64,000 nucleotides of DNA from Burkholderia lata (GTDB lineage: Bacteria > Pseudomonadota > Gammaproteobacteria > Burkholderiales > Burkholderiaceae): the NCBI RefSeq assembly GCF_000012945.1, contig NC_007510.1, forward strand, positions 1,736,001 through 1,800,000, in the 5' to 3' direction. This document shows positions 11,756-20,383 of this stretch, in pieces. Each line of letters starts with the position of its first letter. Within the stretch, counting starts at the first letter, position 1. The translations under genes and the position numbers were made by a program. The notes below the pieces were generated by a model, which was given only the letters and a program-made list of their open reading frames with translations, did no database searches and was not told the DNA's origin.

Positions 11756-13279
11756 ATGAACGTTGCCGAACGCAAGCCGCTGCCGTGCCCGTCCGACTGG
11801 ACGTTCGAACTGCTCGAGGAATACGACACGCACATCTCGCAGGTCGCCGAACAATACGAGCTCGACATCTACCCGATCCAGCTCGAACTGATCAGCGCCG
11901 AGCAGATGATGGACGCGTACGCGTCGGTCGGGATGCCCGTCAACTACCGTCACTGGTCGTTCGGCAAGCACTTCCTGTCGACCGAGAAGAGCTACCGTCG
12001 CGGCCAGATGGGGCTCGCGTACGAAATCGTCATCAACTCGAACCCCTGCATCGCGTACCTGATGGAAGAGAACACGATGACGATGCAGGCGCTCGTCATC
12101 GCGCACGCGGCGTACGGGCACAACTCGTTCTTCAAGGGCAACTACCTGTTCCGGCTGTGGACCGACGCGCACGCGATCATCGACTATCTCGTGTACGCGA
12201 AGAACTACGTCGCCGAATGCGAGGAGCGCTACGGCCTCGATCGCGTCGAGGAACTGCTCGATTCGTGCCATGCGCTGATGAACTACGGCGTCGACCGCTA
12301 CAAGCGGCCGCAGAAGCCTTCGCTGTCGAAGGAATCCGCGTTGCGGCGCGAGCGCGAGGCGTACCTGCAGTCGCAGGTGAACGAGCTGTGGCGCACGCTG
12401 CCGGGCAAGAAGCCCGAGCTGATGGAAGAGCAGGAAGACCGCTATCCGCCCGAGCCGCAGGAGAACCTGCTGTATTTCGCGGAGAAGAATGCGCCGCTGC
12501 TCGAACCGTGGGAGCGGGAAGTGATCCGCATCGTGCGCAAGATCGGCCAGTATTTCTACCCGCAGCGGCAGACGCAGGTGATGAACGAAGGCTGGGCGAC
12601 GTTCTGGCACTACACGTTGCTGAACACGCTGTACAACCAGGGGAAGCTGGAAGACGGCTTCATGATGGAGTTCCTGCACTCGCACAGCAACGTGGTCTAC
12701 CAGCCGCCCGTCACGAAGCCGTACTACAGCGGGATCAATCCGTATGCGCTCGGCTTCTCGATGATGAGCGACATCCGGCGGATCTGCGAAGCGCCGACGG
12801 AAGAAGACTACAAGTGGTTTCCGGAGATCGCGGGCACCCCGTGGCTGCCGGCGATGCACTACGCGATGCGCAACTTCAAGGACGAGAGCTTCATCGCGCA
12901 GTACCTGTCGCCGAGCCTGATCCGCGACATGCGGCTCTTCTCGGTGCTCGACGACGACATGCGCGATTCGCTGGAGGTATCGGCGATCCACGACGATTCG
13001 GGCTACCAGTACGTGCGGCAGGCGCTGTCGAGGCAGTACGACATCCATCACCGCGAGCCCAACATCCAGGTGTGGGCAGTGAACACGCGCGGCGACCGCA
13101 GTCTCACGCTGCGCCACTTCATGACCGACAACCGCCACCTGTCGAACGACAGCGACGAGGTGCTCAAGCACATGGCGCGGCTCTGGCAGTTCGACGTGTT
13201 CCTGGAAAGCGTCGACGAGGCCGGCACCGTGCGCAAGCGGTACGAGTGCCGCTACGTGCCGCCGGAGGTGAGGATCTGA
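11756..13279 (+). CDS. SpoVR/YcgB family protein
   Basis: The product from ATG 11756 is 507 residues, the usual size for SpoVR/YcgB (PF04293). Hallmarks include YDTHISQVAEQYELDIYP near the start, the HWSFGKHF motif, and the HAAYGHNSFFKGN segment. SpoVR is needed for spore cortex formation in Bacillus; in proteobacteria the function is unknown but tied to prkA and yeaH. AAGGAAG sits just upstream of 11756. The frame is open back to 11600, where an ATG overlaps the yeaH stop codon; starting there would add 52 Pro/Gly/Arg-rich residues, which I consider less likely but possible. Confidence 0.92.
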   Translation: MNVAERKPLPCPSDWTFELLEEYDTHISQVAEQYELDIYPIQLELISAEQMMDAYASVGMPVNYRHWSFGKHFLSTEKSYRRGQMGLAYEIVINSNPCIAYLMEENTMTMQALVIAHAAYGHNSFFKGNYLFRLWTDAHAIIDYLVYAKNYVAECEERYGLDRVEELLDSCHALMNYGVDRYKRPQKPSLSKESALRREREAYLQSQVNELWRTLPGKKPELMEEQEDRYPPEPQENLLYFAEKNAPLLEPWEREVIRIVRKIGQYFYPQRQTQVMNEGWATFWHYTLLNTLYNQGKLEDGFMMEFLHSHSNVVYQPPVTKPYYSGINPYALGFSMMSDIRRICEAPTEEDYKWFPEIAGTPWLPAMHYAMRNFKDESFIAQYLSPSLIRDMRLFSVLDDDMRDSLEVSAIHDDSGYQYVRQALSRQYDIHHREPNIQVWAVNTRGDRSLTLRHFMTDNRHLSNDSDEVLKHMARLWQFDVFLESVDEAGTVRKRYECRYVPPEVRI

Positions 13280-13305
13280 ACATCGCCCGCGGAAAGTTTG
13301 CATCG

Positions 13306-13332
13306 AACGCCAGCCTTGCGGCTGGCGTTTTC
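13306..13332 (+). terminator. Rho-independent terminator of the prkA-yeaH-spoVR operon
   Basis: A 10-bp perfect stem (AACGCCAGCC / GGCTGGCGTT) with loop TTGC, followed by T residues. It lies 27 bp after the spoVR stop codon. Confidence 0.85.
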
Positions 13333-13511
13333 ATATGACGAACGCATGGCGAGAGAAAAATTTTCTACATCCGGACGAACCCGGAGAGCCTGTTACTTTA
13401 CATTTCGCTAAAATCCCGTAGCGCCGTGCGCCGGAACCGGTGCCACGTGTGATCGTACGCGGCGGCCCCCGCCGTCTCGCCCAGAAAGCACTAAAAGGAA
13501 CTGACCAATCC

Positions 13512-14816
13512 ATGGACGTCCAGACCGACCAAGCTGCGCTGTCCGCGCATGACACCCGGCGGCGCGTGTTCGCCATCGTCGGCGCCTCGTCGGGCAACCT
13601 CGTCGAGTGGTTCGACTTCTACATCTACTCGTTCTGCGCGCTGTACTTCGCGCCGGCATTCTTCCCGAGCGGCAACACCACGACGCAGCTGCTGAACACG
13701 GCGGGTGTGTTCGCGGCCGGCTTCCTGATGCGTCCGATCGGCGGCTGGCTGTTCGGCCGCATCGCGGACCGCCACGGCCGCCGCAACGCGATGATGATCT
13801 CCGTGCTGATGATGTGCGGCGGCTCGCTCGTGATCGCGGTGCTGCCGACCTATGCGCAGATCGGCGCGCTCGCACCGGCGCTGCTGCTGGTCGCGCGGCT
13901 GTTCCAGGGGCTGTCGGTGGGCGGCGAATACGGCACGAGCGCGACCTACATGAGCGAGGTGGCGCTGAAGGGCCGCCGCGGCTTCTTCGCGTCGTTCCAG
14001 TACGTGACGCTGATCGGCGGCCAGCTGTGCGCGCTGCTCGTGCTCGTGATCCTGCAGCAGACGCTGTCGGCCGACGAACTGAAGGCGTGGGGCTGGCGCA
14101 TTCCGTTCGTGGTCGGCGCGGCGGCCGCGCTGATCTCGCTGTACCTGCGCAAGTCGCTCGACGAGACGTCGACGACCGCATCGCGCGACAAGAAAGACGC
14201 GGGCACGATCCGCGGCGTGTGGCAGCACAAGGGCGCGTTCTTCACGGTGGTCGGCTTCACGGCCGGCGGCTCGCTGATCTTCTACACGTTCACGACGTAC
14301 ATGCAGAAGTACCTCGTGAACACGGCCGGCATGCATGCGAAGACGGCCAGCAACGTGATGACCGTCGCGCTGCTCGTCTACATGCTGATGCAGCCGGTGT
14401 TCGGCGCGCTGTCCGACCGGATCGGCCGCCGCACGTCGATGATCCTGTTCGGTTCGTTCGCGGTGATCGGCACGGTGCCGCTGATGCATGCACTGAAGGA
14501 CGTGACGAGCCCGGTGGCCGCATTCGTGCTGATTACCGTCGCGCTCGCGATCGTCAGCTTCTACACGTCGATCAGCGGCCTGATCAAGGCCGAGATGTTC
14601 CCGCCGGAAGTGCGCGCGATGGGCGTCGGCCTGTCGTATGCGGTCGCGAACGCGATCTTCGGCGGTTCGGCCGAGTACGTCGCGCTGTGGTTCAAGTCGG
14701 TCGGCAGCGAGGAAACCTTCTACTGGTACGTGACCGTGCTGTGCGCGATCTCGCTGATCGTGTCGTGGCGGATGCGCGATCCGAGCAAGGAAGGGTATCT
14801 GCGTCACGAGCCGTGA
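13512..14816 (+). CDS. MFS transporter, metabolite:H+ symporter (MHS) family
   Basis: A 434-residue major-facilitator protein with about 12 hydrophobic segments. [14 protein letters not shown] in TM1 and the loop 2-3 signature [10 protein letters not shown] place it in the MHS group, which includes alpha-ketoglutarate permease KgtP, the proline/betaine carrier ProP and citrate carriers. KgtP-like dicarboxylate uptake is a reasonable guess, but substrate cannot be assigned by motif. The ATG at 13512 is preceded by AAGGA; the frame opens 72 bp earlier with a poorly conserved stretch. It stands alone between two terminators, so it is probably monocistronic. Confidence 0.85.
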   Translation: MDVQTDQAALSAHDTRRRVFAIVGASSGNLVEWFDFYIYSFCALYFAPAFFPSGNTTTQLLNTAGVFAAGFLMRPIGGWLFGRIADRHGRRNAMMISVLMMCGGSLVIAVLPTYAQIGALAPALLLVARLFQGLSVGGEYGTSATYMSEVALKGRRGFFASFQYVTLIGGQLCALLVLVILQQTLSADELKAWGWRIPFVVGAAAALISLYLRKSLDETSTTASRDKKDAGTIRGVWQHKGAFFTVVGFTAGGSLIFYTFTTYMQKYLVNTAGMHAKTASNVMTVALLVYMLMQPVFGALSDRIGRRTSMILFGSFAVIGTVPLMHALKDVTSPVAAFVLITVALAIVSFYTSISGLIKAEMFPPEVRAMGVGLSYAVANAIFGGSAEYVALWFKSVGSEETFYWYVTVLCAISLIVSWRMRDPSKEGYLRHEP

Positions 14817-14848
14817 TCGGCTGCGCAGTGTGCATTTGAAATACGACG

Positions 14849-14880
14849 AACGTCCCGCCAGCCAGCGGGACGTTTTTTTT
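14849..14880. terminator. Rho-independent terminator between the MHS transporter and the LysR gene
   Basis: A 10-bp perfect stem (AACGTCCCGC / GCGGGACGTT) with a 6-nt loop, followed on the plus strand by eight T residues. It lies between convergent genes and may serve both. Confidence 0.92.
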
Positions 14881-14891
14881 GCGGCGTGCGA

Positions 14892-15821
14892 TTACGCGGG
14901 TGGCGGCGGTGCGTGGTCGGGCGCCGGACCGGATGCGCTCGACAGGCTGCCTTGCTCGACCAGCCATTCGAACATCCGCTCGACGATCGGCGAGCGCGAC
15001 GGGCCTTCCATGCGGGACAACCACCACGTGGTGCCGGGCAGGCGCGGGTAGCCGGCGAGCACGGTCAGGGTGCGCTGGTCGATGCCCGCCTGCGCGACGA
15101 GGCGCGGCAGGCAGGCGATGCCGCGGCCGCGCAGCACGGCGTCCAGCACGAGCCGCTGGTCGTCGTAGATCGCATGCATCCGGAATGCCGACAGCCGCTC
15201 GCGGAACACCGTCGCCAGGCGCTCGTCGGTCAGGCTGGCTTCGAGACAGATGACTCCCGCGTGCTGCGGGTGCTCGTCGCGCGGCACGCGTTCGAGTTGT
15301 TCCGCCAGCGGCGTCGCGCACACCGTCACCCATTCGTCCCGCATGAACGGGATATCCAGCAGGCCGGGCTGCAGCATCGGCCGCGTGCCGATCGTCATGT
15401 CGACGTCGATCTCGTCGACGTAGCGCGCGGTTTCGTCGGTCGACAGCAGCGGGCACAGGTCGGGCAGGACCTGCTGCAACTGTTCGAGACGCGGCTGCAG
15501 CCAACCGTGCAGCAACGGCGCGGGACACACCAGCACGACGAGCCCCGGGTTCAGGTAGGTCGCGATGCGGTCGAGGCCGCCGCGCAACGTGTCCATCGCG
15601 CGCTGCACGCTGCGCTGCAGGACCTCGCCGGCGATGGTCAGTTCGACACCGCGGCCGCGCCGGCGGAACAGCGGCTGCCCGAGCTGCGCTTCGAGCTGCT
15701 GGATCTGATGGCTGATCGCCGATTGCGACAGGTGCAGCTCGTCGGCCGCGCGCGAGAAATTACCCAGCCGGGCCGCGGCTTCGAAGCCGGTCAGCAGTTT
15801 CAGGGACGGAACGCGTTGCAT
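14892..15821 (-). CDS. LysR-family transcriptional regulator
   Basis: A 309-residue LysR regulator transcribed divergently from the agmatine deiminase operon. Its N-terminal winged helix is intact (FEAAARLGNFSRAADELHLSQSAISHQI), followed by a LysR substrate-binding domain. LysR proteins usually control the divergent neighbour, so it is the best candidate regulator of the polyamine genes at 15923-21913, perhaps responding to agmatine or a related amine; this is inference. The ATG at 15821 is chosen because the LysR N-terminus conventionally starts close to the helix-turn-helix; a TTG 33 bp upstream is in frame. It ends just beyond the shared terminator. Confidence 0.88.
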   Translation of the reverse strand: MQRVPSLKLLTGFEAAARLGNFSRAADELHLSQSAISHQIQQLEAQLGQPLFRRRGRGVELTIAGEVLQRSVQRAMDTLRGGLDRIATYLNPGLVVLVCPAPLLHGWLQPRLEQLQQVLPDLCPLLSTDETARYVDEIDVDMTIGTRPMLQPGLLDIPFMRDEWVTVCATPLAEQLERVPRDEHPQHAGVICLEASLTDERLATVFRERLSAFRMHAIYDDQRLVLDAVLRGRGIACLPRLVAQAGIDQRTLTVLAGYPRLPGTTWWLSRMEGPSRSPIVERMFEWLVEQGSLSSASGPAPDHAPPPPA

Positions 15822-15922
15822 CGAGGTATGAGGTGAATTGATTAATTCGGCCAATAAATATCAATATTCATCAAGTTTAACCTGACGCACAATCGGCCAT
15901 CAATCACAACGGAGACGGAACG
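15822..15922. promoter_or_regulatory. Divergent LysR / aguA promoter region
   Basis: This short AT-rich gap separates the LysR gene from aguA. It contains GAATT-GATT-AATTC (15835-15848), a perfect 5-bp inverted repeat, and further alternating A/T sequence to about 15890. Dyads of this kind are typical LysR contact sites, but no experimentally known box can be matched. A Shine-Dalgarno (GGAGACGGAACG) precedes the aguA ATG at 15923. Confidence 0.5.
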
Positions 15923-16960
15923 ATGGGTCGCTTTGATGCTCGCCAGCGCGGTTACCGGATGCCCGCGGAATGGGAATCCATGGATGCCACGTGGCTCGGA
16001 TGGCCGGTTCTCCACGATCGCGAGGATCTGTGGGGGAGCCATTACGCGCAGGTGTGTCGCGAATTCGCGCTGGTCGCGCGGACGATCGCCCGCTACCAGC
16101 GCTGCGTGGTGGCCGCGCACCACAGCCAGGCCGACGCGGCGCGCGAACTGGTGGGCGCGAGCGTCGACGTGGTGCCGGTCGCGGCCGAAGACAACTGGCT
16201 GCGCGACTGCGGGCCGATCTTCCTCGTGAGCGAACAGCACGGGCTGGGCGCGGCCGTGTTCCGCTTCAACTGCTGGGGCGAGAAGTACCAGCCGTACGAC
16301 GGCTGCCAGCAGGCCGGGCAGGACATCGCGCGCGCGGCCGGCGCGGAGATCTTCAATTCGCACATGGTGCTGGAGGGCGGCTCGTTTTACGTCGACGGGC
16401 AGGGCACACTGGTCACCACCGAGAGCTGCCTGCTGCATCCGAATCGCAATCCGCACCTGAGCCGCGCGGAAATCGAGGCGGAGCTGCGCCGCATGCTGGG
16501 CGTCGAGAAGATCATTTGGCTGCCGGGCAATCCCGACGAAGTGGAGACGAACGGGCACGTGGACGGCATCGCGTCGTTCATCGCACCCGGCCGGATGCTG
16601 TGCCAGACCGCGCTGCCGGAGCAGGGCGACTATTTCCACGTGATGCGGGAAAACCGTCGCGCGCTGGAGCTCGCGACCGATGCGGCGGGGCGCCGTTTCG
16701 AGCTGCTCGACCTGCCGTCGCCGATCGTCACCGAACGCTTCGGCTCCGAGCGCTACTGCGATTGCTATGCGAACTACATCCTGGTGAATGGCGCGGTGAT
16801 CGTGTCCGCGTTCGGCGTCGAGCAGGATCAGGCCGCGCGCGAGGCGTTCAGTCGTGCGTTCCCGGGGCGTAACGTGGAGATGCTGCCGATTCCGACGCTG
16901 TCGATCGGCGGCGGCAGCATCCACTGTTCGACGCAGCAACAGCCGTCCGTCGCGAACTGA
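15923..16960 (+). CDS. aguA: Agmatine deiminase, cytoplasmic
   Basis: This enzyme converts agmatine to N-carbamoylputrescine and ammonia, the first step of the AguA-AguB route to putrescine. The 345-residue length and motifs fit the peptidyl-arginine-deiminase-related AguA family: EDNWLRDCGP (a Cys where the two paralogues below have Thr), the LEGGS turn, NGHVDG carrying the catalytic His, and the C-terminal GGGSIHCSTQQQP with the nucleophilic Cys. There is no signal peptide. It is the first gene of a probable five-gene operon; aguB follows after 46 bp. Confidence 0.95.
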   Translation: MGRFDARQRGYRMPAEWESMDATWLGWPVLHDREDLWGSHYAQVCREFALVARTIARYQRCVVAAHHSQADAARELVGASVDVVPVAAEDNWLRDCGPIFLVSEQHGLGAAVFRFNCWGEKYQPYDGCQQAGQDIARAAGAEIFNSHMVLEGGSFYVDGQGTLVTTESCLLHPNRNPHLSRAEIEAELRRMLGVEKIIWLPGNPDEVETNGHVDGIASFIAPGRMLCQTALPEQGDYFHVMRENRRALELATDAAGRRFELLDLPSPIVTERFGSERYCDCYANYILVNGAVIVSAFGVEQDQAAREAFSRAFPGRNVEMLPIPTLSIGGGSIHCSTQQQPSVAN

Positions 16961-17006
16961 GCGACGTTTCGTCAGCGGTTTCCGGTCCTACCGAGGAGCA
17001 ATCGCA

Positions 17007-17921
17007 ATGCCGTCCAAACACATCACCGTCGCCGCCGTCCAGATGGCGTCGGGCAACTGGAATCTCGAAGACAACATGGCCACCGCGGAGCGCCTGATCC
17101 GCGCGGCCGCCGCACAGGGCGCGAATCTCGTGCTGTGCCCGGAGCTGTTCGCGATGCCGTACTTCTGCCTCGACCAGAACGTGCGCCATCTCGAACTTGC
17201 GCAGCCGTTCGAAGGCAATGCGCAGATCGCCCGTTTCGCGGCGCTGGCCGGCGAACTCGGCATCGTGCTGCCGATCGGCTTCTTCGAGCGCGCGGGCAAT
17301 GCCGCGTACAACTCGATCGCCGTCGCGGACGCGGACGGGCGCGTGCTCGGCGTCTATCGCAAGACGCATATCCCGGATGGGCCGGGCTATACGGAGAAGT
17401 TCTATTTCACGCCGGGCGACACCGGCTTCAAGGTGTGGGATACGCGCTTCGGCCGAATCGGCATCGGCATCTGCTGGGACCAGTGGTATCCGGAAACCGC
17501 ACGCAGCCTCGCGCTGATGGGCGCCGAGATCCTGTGCTTTCCGACCATCATCGGCTCGGAGCCGTTCAGCAGTGCGTTCGATTCGTCCGGCCACTGGCAG
17601 CGCACGATGCAGGGCCACGCGGCCGCCAACATGGTGCCGGTGGTGGCCGCGAACCGGATCGGCCGCGAAGTCGGCTTCGGCAACGGCAATCCGGAGCAGC
17701 AGGGGCTCACGGGCGTGTTCTACGGGTCGAGCTTCATCGCGGATCACACCGGCGAGAAGCGGGCCGAGGCGAACCGCACCGACGAAGCCGTGCTCGTGCA
17801 CACGTTCGATCTCGACGCGATCCGCGCCGACCGGCAATCGTGGGGCTTTTTCCGCGATCGCCGCCCGGAGATGTATCGCACGTTGCTGACCAGCGACGGC
17901 GTATCGTCCTGTTATCGATGA
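17007..17921 (+). CDS. aguB: N-carbamoylputrescine amidase
   Basis: A nitrilase-superfamily hydrolase of 304 residues that cleaves N-carbamoylputrescine to putrescine, CO2 and ammonia, completing the pathway begun by AguA. The catalytic triad is visible: Glu in CPELFAMPYF, Lys in YRKTHIPDGPGY and Cys in GICWDQWYPE. The ATG at 17007 is preceded by GAGGAG; the frame is open further upstream but overlaps aguA without conservation. The polyamine-binding protein gene starts 10 bp after its stop. Confidence 0.95.
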   Translation: MPSKHITVAAVQMASGNWNLEDNMATAERLIRAAAAQGANLVLCPELFAMPYFCLDQNVRHLELAQPFEGNAQIARFAALAGELGIVLPIGFFERAGNAAYNSIAVADADGRVLGVYRKTHIPDGPGYTEKFYFTPGDTGFKVWDTRFGRIGIGICWDQWYPETARSLALMGAEILCFPTIIGSEPFSSAFDSSGHWQRTMQGHAAANMVPVVAANRIGREVGFGNGNPEQQGLTGVFYGSSFIADHTGEKRAEANRTDEAVLVHTFDLDAIRADRQSWGFFRDRRPEMYRTLLTSDGVSSCYR

Positions 17922-17931
17922 GGAAGGCCCG

Positions 17932-19044
17932 ATGAAACGGAAAGGATGGTTGCGCTTCGCGGTGCCGGGCCTCGCGCTGTGCATGCTGGCCGGCATGGCC
18001 CGCGCCGATGAAGAGAAGGTGCTGAACCTGTACAACTGGAGCAATTACTTCGCGCCGGATACGATTGCCGGCTTCGAAAAGGAAACCGGCATCAAGGTGC
18101 GCTACGACGCGTACGACAGCGACGAGACGCTGCAGTCGAAGCTGCTGACCGGCAACAGCGGCTACGACCTCGTGTGGCCGACCAACGACTTCATGGCCAA
18201 GCAGATCCAGGCCGGCGTGTTTCGCAAGCTCGACAAGAACCGGCTGCCGAACCTGAAGTATCTCGATGGGTCGCTGCTGAAGCAGATGGCGCAATCCGAT
18301 CCGGGCAACCAGTACGGCGTGCCGTACATGTGGGGCACGGTGGGCGTCGGCTACGACCGCGCGAAGGTGCGTGCGATCCTCGGCAAGGACATGCCGGCCG
18401 ACAGCCTCGACCTGCTGTTCAAGCCGGACATCGCCGCGCGCGTCGCCGCGAAGTGCGGGCTGGGCCTGCAGGATTCCGCGAGCACCGTGCTGCCGCTGGC
18501 GTTGCGCTATATCGGCCGCGATCCGATGCATCCGTCCGCGCAGGACTATGCGGCCGCGCAGGCGATGCTGATGAAGATCCGGCCGTTCATCCGCGAGTTC
18601 GTCAATTCGTCCGATGCCAACGAGCTGATCGACGGCGAGCTGTGCGTGACGATCGGCTTCTCCGGCGCGATCAACCTGGCCGCGCAGAAGGCGAAGGCGC
18701 GCGATCCGAAACGCGACGTCGTGTACGACATTCCGCGGATCGGCACCCTGATGTGGTTCGACGCGATGGTCATTCCGGCCTCCTCGAAACATCCGGACAA
18801 CGCGCATGCGTTCATCAACTACATCCTGCGTCCGGACGTGATCGCGAAGATCTCGAATTCGACGCGCTACGCGAATGCGAACCAGGGCGCGCTGAAGCTG
18901 ATGGATCCGGCGCTGGTGCGCGATCCGGGCATCTATCCGGACGAGGCGACGCGGCGTACGCTGTTCACGCCGATCGCCGAATCGCCGGCCGCGATGCGTA
19001 TTGAAGGCCGGACCTGGCTCGGCTTCAAGACGGCGCGACCTTGA
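17932..19044 (+). CDS. Polyamine ABC transporter periplasmic binding protein (PotF/PotD-like)
   Basis: A secreted binding protein of 370 residues with a signal peptide ending A-R-A before DEEK. The mature start, VLNLYNWSNYFAPDTI, is diagnostic of the putrescine/spermidine-binding family (PotF, PotD, SpuD). Placed directly after aguB, it should capture agmatine, putrescine or a related polyamine. No polyamine permease or ATPase gene lies in this operon, so it must work with a transporter encoded elsewhere or act in sensing. The operon continues 76 bp downstream with an exported agmatine deiminase paralogue. Confidence 0.92.
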   Translation: MKRKGWLRFAVPGLALCMLAGMARADEEKVLNLYNWSNYFAPDTIAGFEKETGIKVRYDAYDSDETLQSKLLTGNSGYDLVWPTNDFMAKQIQAGVFRKLDKNRLPNLKYLDGSLLKQMAQSDPGNQYGVPYMWGTVGVGYDRAKVRAILGKDMPADSLDLLFKPDIAARVAAKCGLGLQDSASTVLPLALRYIGRDPMHPSAQDYAAAQAMLMKIRPFIREFVNSSDANELIDGELCVTIGFSGAINLAAQKAKARDPKRDVVYDIPRIGTLMWFDAMVIPASSKHPDNAHAFINYILRPDVIAKISNSTRYANANQGALKLMDPALVRDPGIYPDEATRRTLFTPIAESPAAMRIEGRTWLGFKTARP

Positions 19045-19120
19045 CCGCGCGTCACGAAGCCACCGAACGATTGAAACGACCGAAGCACACGAAGTAACCG
19101 GCACGAGAAAGAGGAATGCC

Positions 19121-20233
19121 ATGACAACGAGACGTCAACTGTTGAAACGCGGCCTGTCCGTATCTGGGGCGGCGCTGGCCGCCAGCGCGCTGGGCGGGTT
19201 GCTCGGCCGCGCCGCGCACGCGCAGCAGGGCGCAACCTGGCACATGCCGGACGAGGGTGCGCCGCACACGGCGACGTGGATGGCGTTCGGCCCGAGCGAG
19301 GACATCTGGGGTGCGCGGCTGTTGCCCGTCGCGCGCGCGAACCTGGCCGCGATCGCGAAGGCGATCGCCGCGCACGAGCCGCTCAAGATGCTGGTGCGCG
19401 AGCAGGACTACGCAATCGCGTCGCGGCTGTGCGGTTCATCGGTCGAGCTCGTCCAGCATCCGGTCGACGATCTGTGGATGCGCGACACGGGGCCCGTGTT
19501 CGTGAAGAACGCGTCGGGCCAGCTCGGCGGCGTGAGCTTCAATTTCAACGGCTGGGGCAACAAGCAGGAGCACGACCAGGACGCGGAAGTCGCGCCGTTC
19601 GTGGCGGAGCGCGCCGGTGCACGGCTGCTCGACACACGGCTGGTGCTCGAAGGCGGCGGCATCGAGGTGGACGGCGAAGGCACGGCGATCATCACGCGCA
19701 GCTGCGTGCTCAATTCGAACCGCAATCCGGGCGTCGGCCAGGCACAGTGCGAGGCGGAGCTGAGCCGGCTGCTCGGGCTGAAGAAGATCATCTGGCTGCC
19801 GGGCATCGCGGGCAAGGACATCACCGACGGGCATACCGATTTCTATGCACGCTTCACGAGCCCGGGCGTCGTGGTGGCGGGGCTCGATACCGATCCGTCG
19901 TCGTACGATCACGCGGTGACGCGGCAGCATCTGGAGATCCTGCGGAAATCGACCGATGCGAAGGGCCGCCCGTTGAAAGTCGTCGTACTGCCGGGCCCGA
20001 AGTCCGTCCGGCATCAATACGAGAACGAGGAATTCGCGGCAGGTTATATCAACTTCTACGTGTGCAACCGCGCAGTGATCGCCCCGCAATTCGGCGACAG
20101 CCGCGCCGACCGCAATACGCGCGACACGCTCGTCGACCTGTTTCCGGGGCGCGAGGTCATCCAGCTGAACATCGACGGCATCGCCGCGGGCGGCGGCGGC
20201 ATCCACTGCACCACGCAGCAGCAGCCGGCCTGA
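19121..20233 (+). CDS. Agmatine deiminase paralogue with a Tat signal peptide
   Basis: A second AguA-family enzyme (370 residues), with a twin-arginine signal peptide (TTRRQLLKRGLSVSG, hydrophobic core, end A-H-A before QQGA), so it is predicted to be folded in the cytoplasm and exported to the periplasm. Catalytic features are all present: WMRDTGPVF, LEGGGIEVDGEG, DGHTDF and GGGGIHCTTQQQP with the nucleophilic Cys. The start at 19121 is preceded by AAGAGGAA. It should hydrolyse agmatine, or another guanidino compound, outside the cytoplasm. Its place between a polyamine-binding protein and a third paralogue suggests one system. The substrate is inferred. Confidence 0.88.
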   Translation: MTTRRQLLKRGLSVSGAALAASALGGLLGRAAHAQQGATWHMPDEGAPHTATWMAFGPSEDIWGARLLPVARANLAAIAKAIAAHEPLKMLVREQDYAIASRLCGSSVELVQHPVDDLWMRDTGPVFVKNASGQLGGVSFNFNGWGNKQEHDQDAEVAPFVAERAGARLLDTRLVLEGGGIEVDGEGTAIITRSCVLNSNRNPGVGQAQCEAELSRLLGLKKIIWLPGIAGKDITDGHTDFYARFTSPGVVVAGLDTDPSSYDHAVTRQHLEILRKSTDAKGRPLKVVVLPGPKSVRHQYENEEFAAGYINFYVCNRAVIAPQFGDSRADRNTRDTLVDLFPGREVIQLNIDGIAAGGGGIHCTTQQQPA

Positions 20234-20241
20234 ACCCGGCC

Positions 20242-20268
20242 GCGGGCCGGCATGCGTGACCGGCCCGC
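20242..20268 (+). other. Intercistronic hairpin in the polyamine operon
   Basis: A 9-bp perfect GC-rich stem (GCGGGCCGG / CCGGCCCGC) with a 9-nt loop, 8 bp after the fourth gene. No T-run follows, so it is more likely an mRNA 3' stabiliser or partial attenuator than a full terminator. Confidence 0.5.
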
Positions 20269-20383
20269 ACGACCGTAGCAGGCAGCAGTTCATTCCGGAC
20301 TACTGAAAACAATGCGGAATCCGTCTTGCGAGACGGAAGCCGGCGCGCCCGCGCGCGCGCCGACCGCGCAATGGAGTTGAAAC

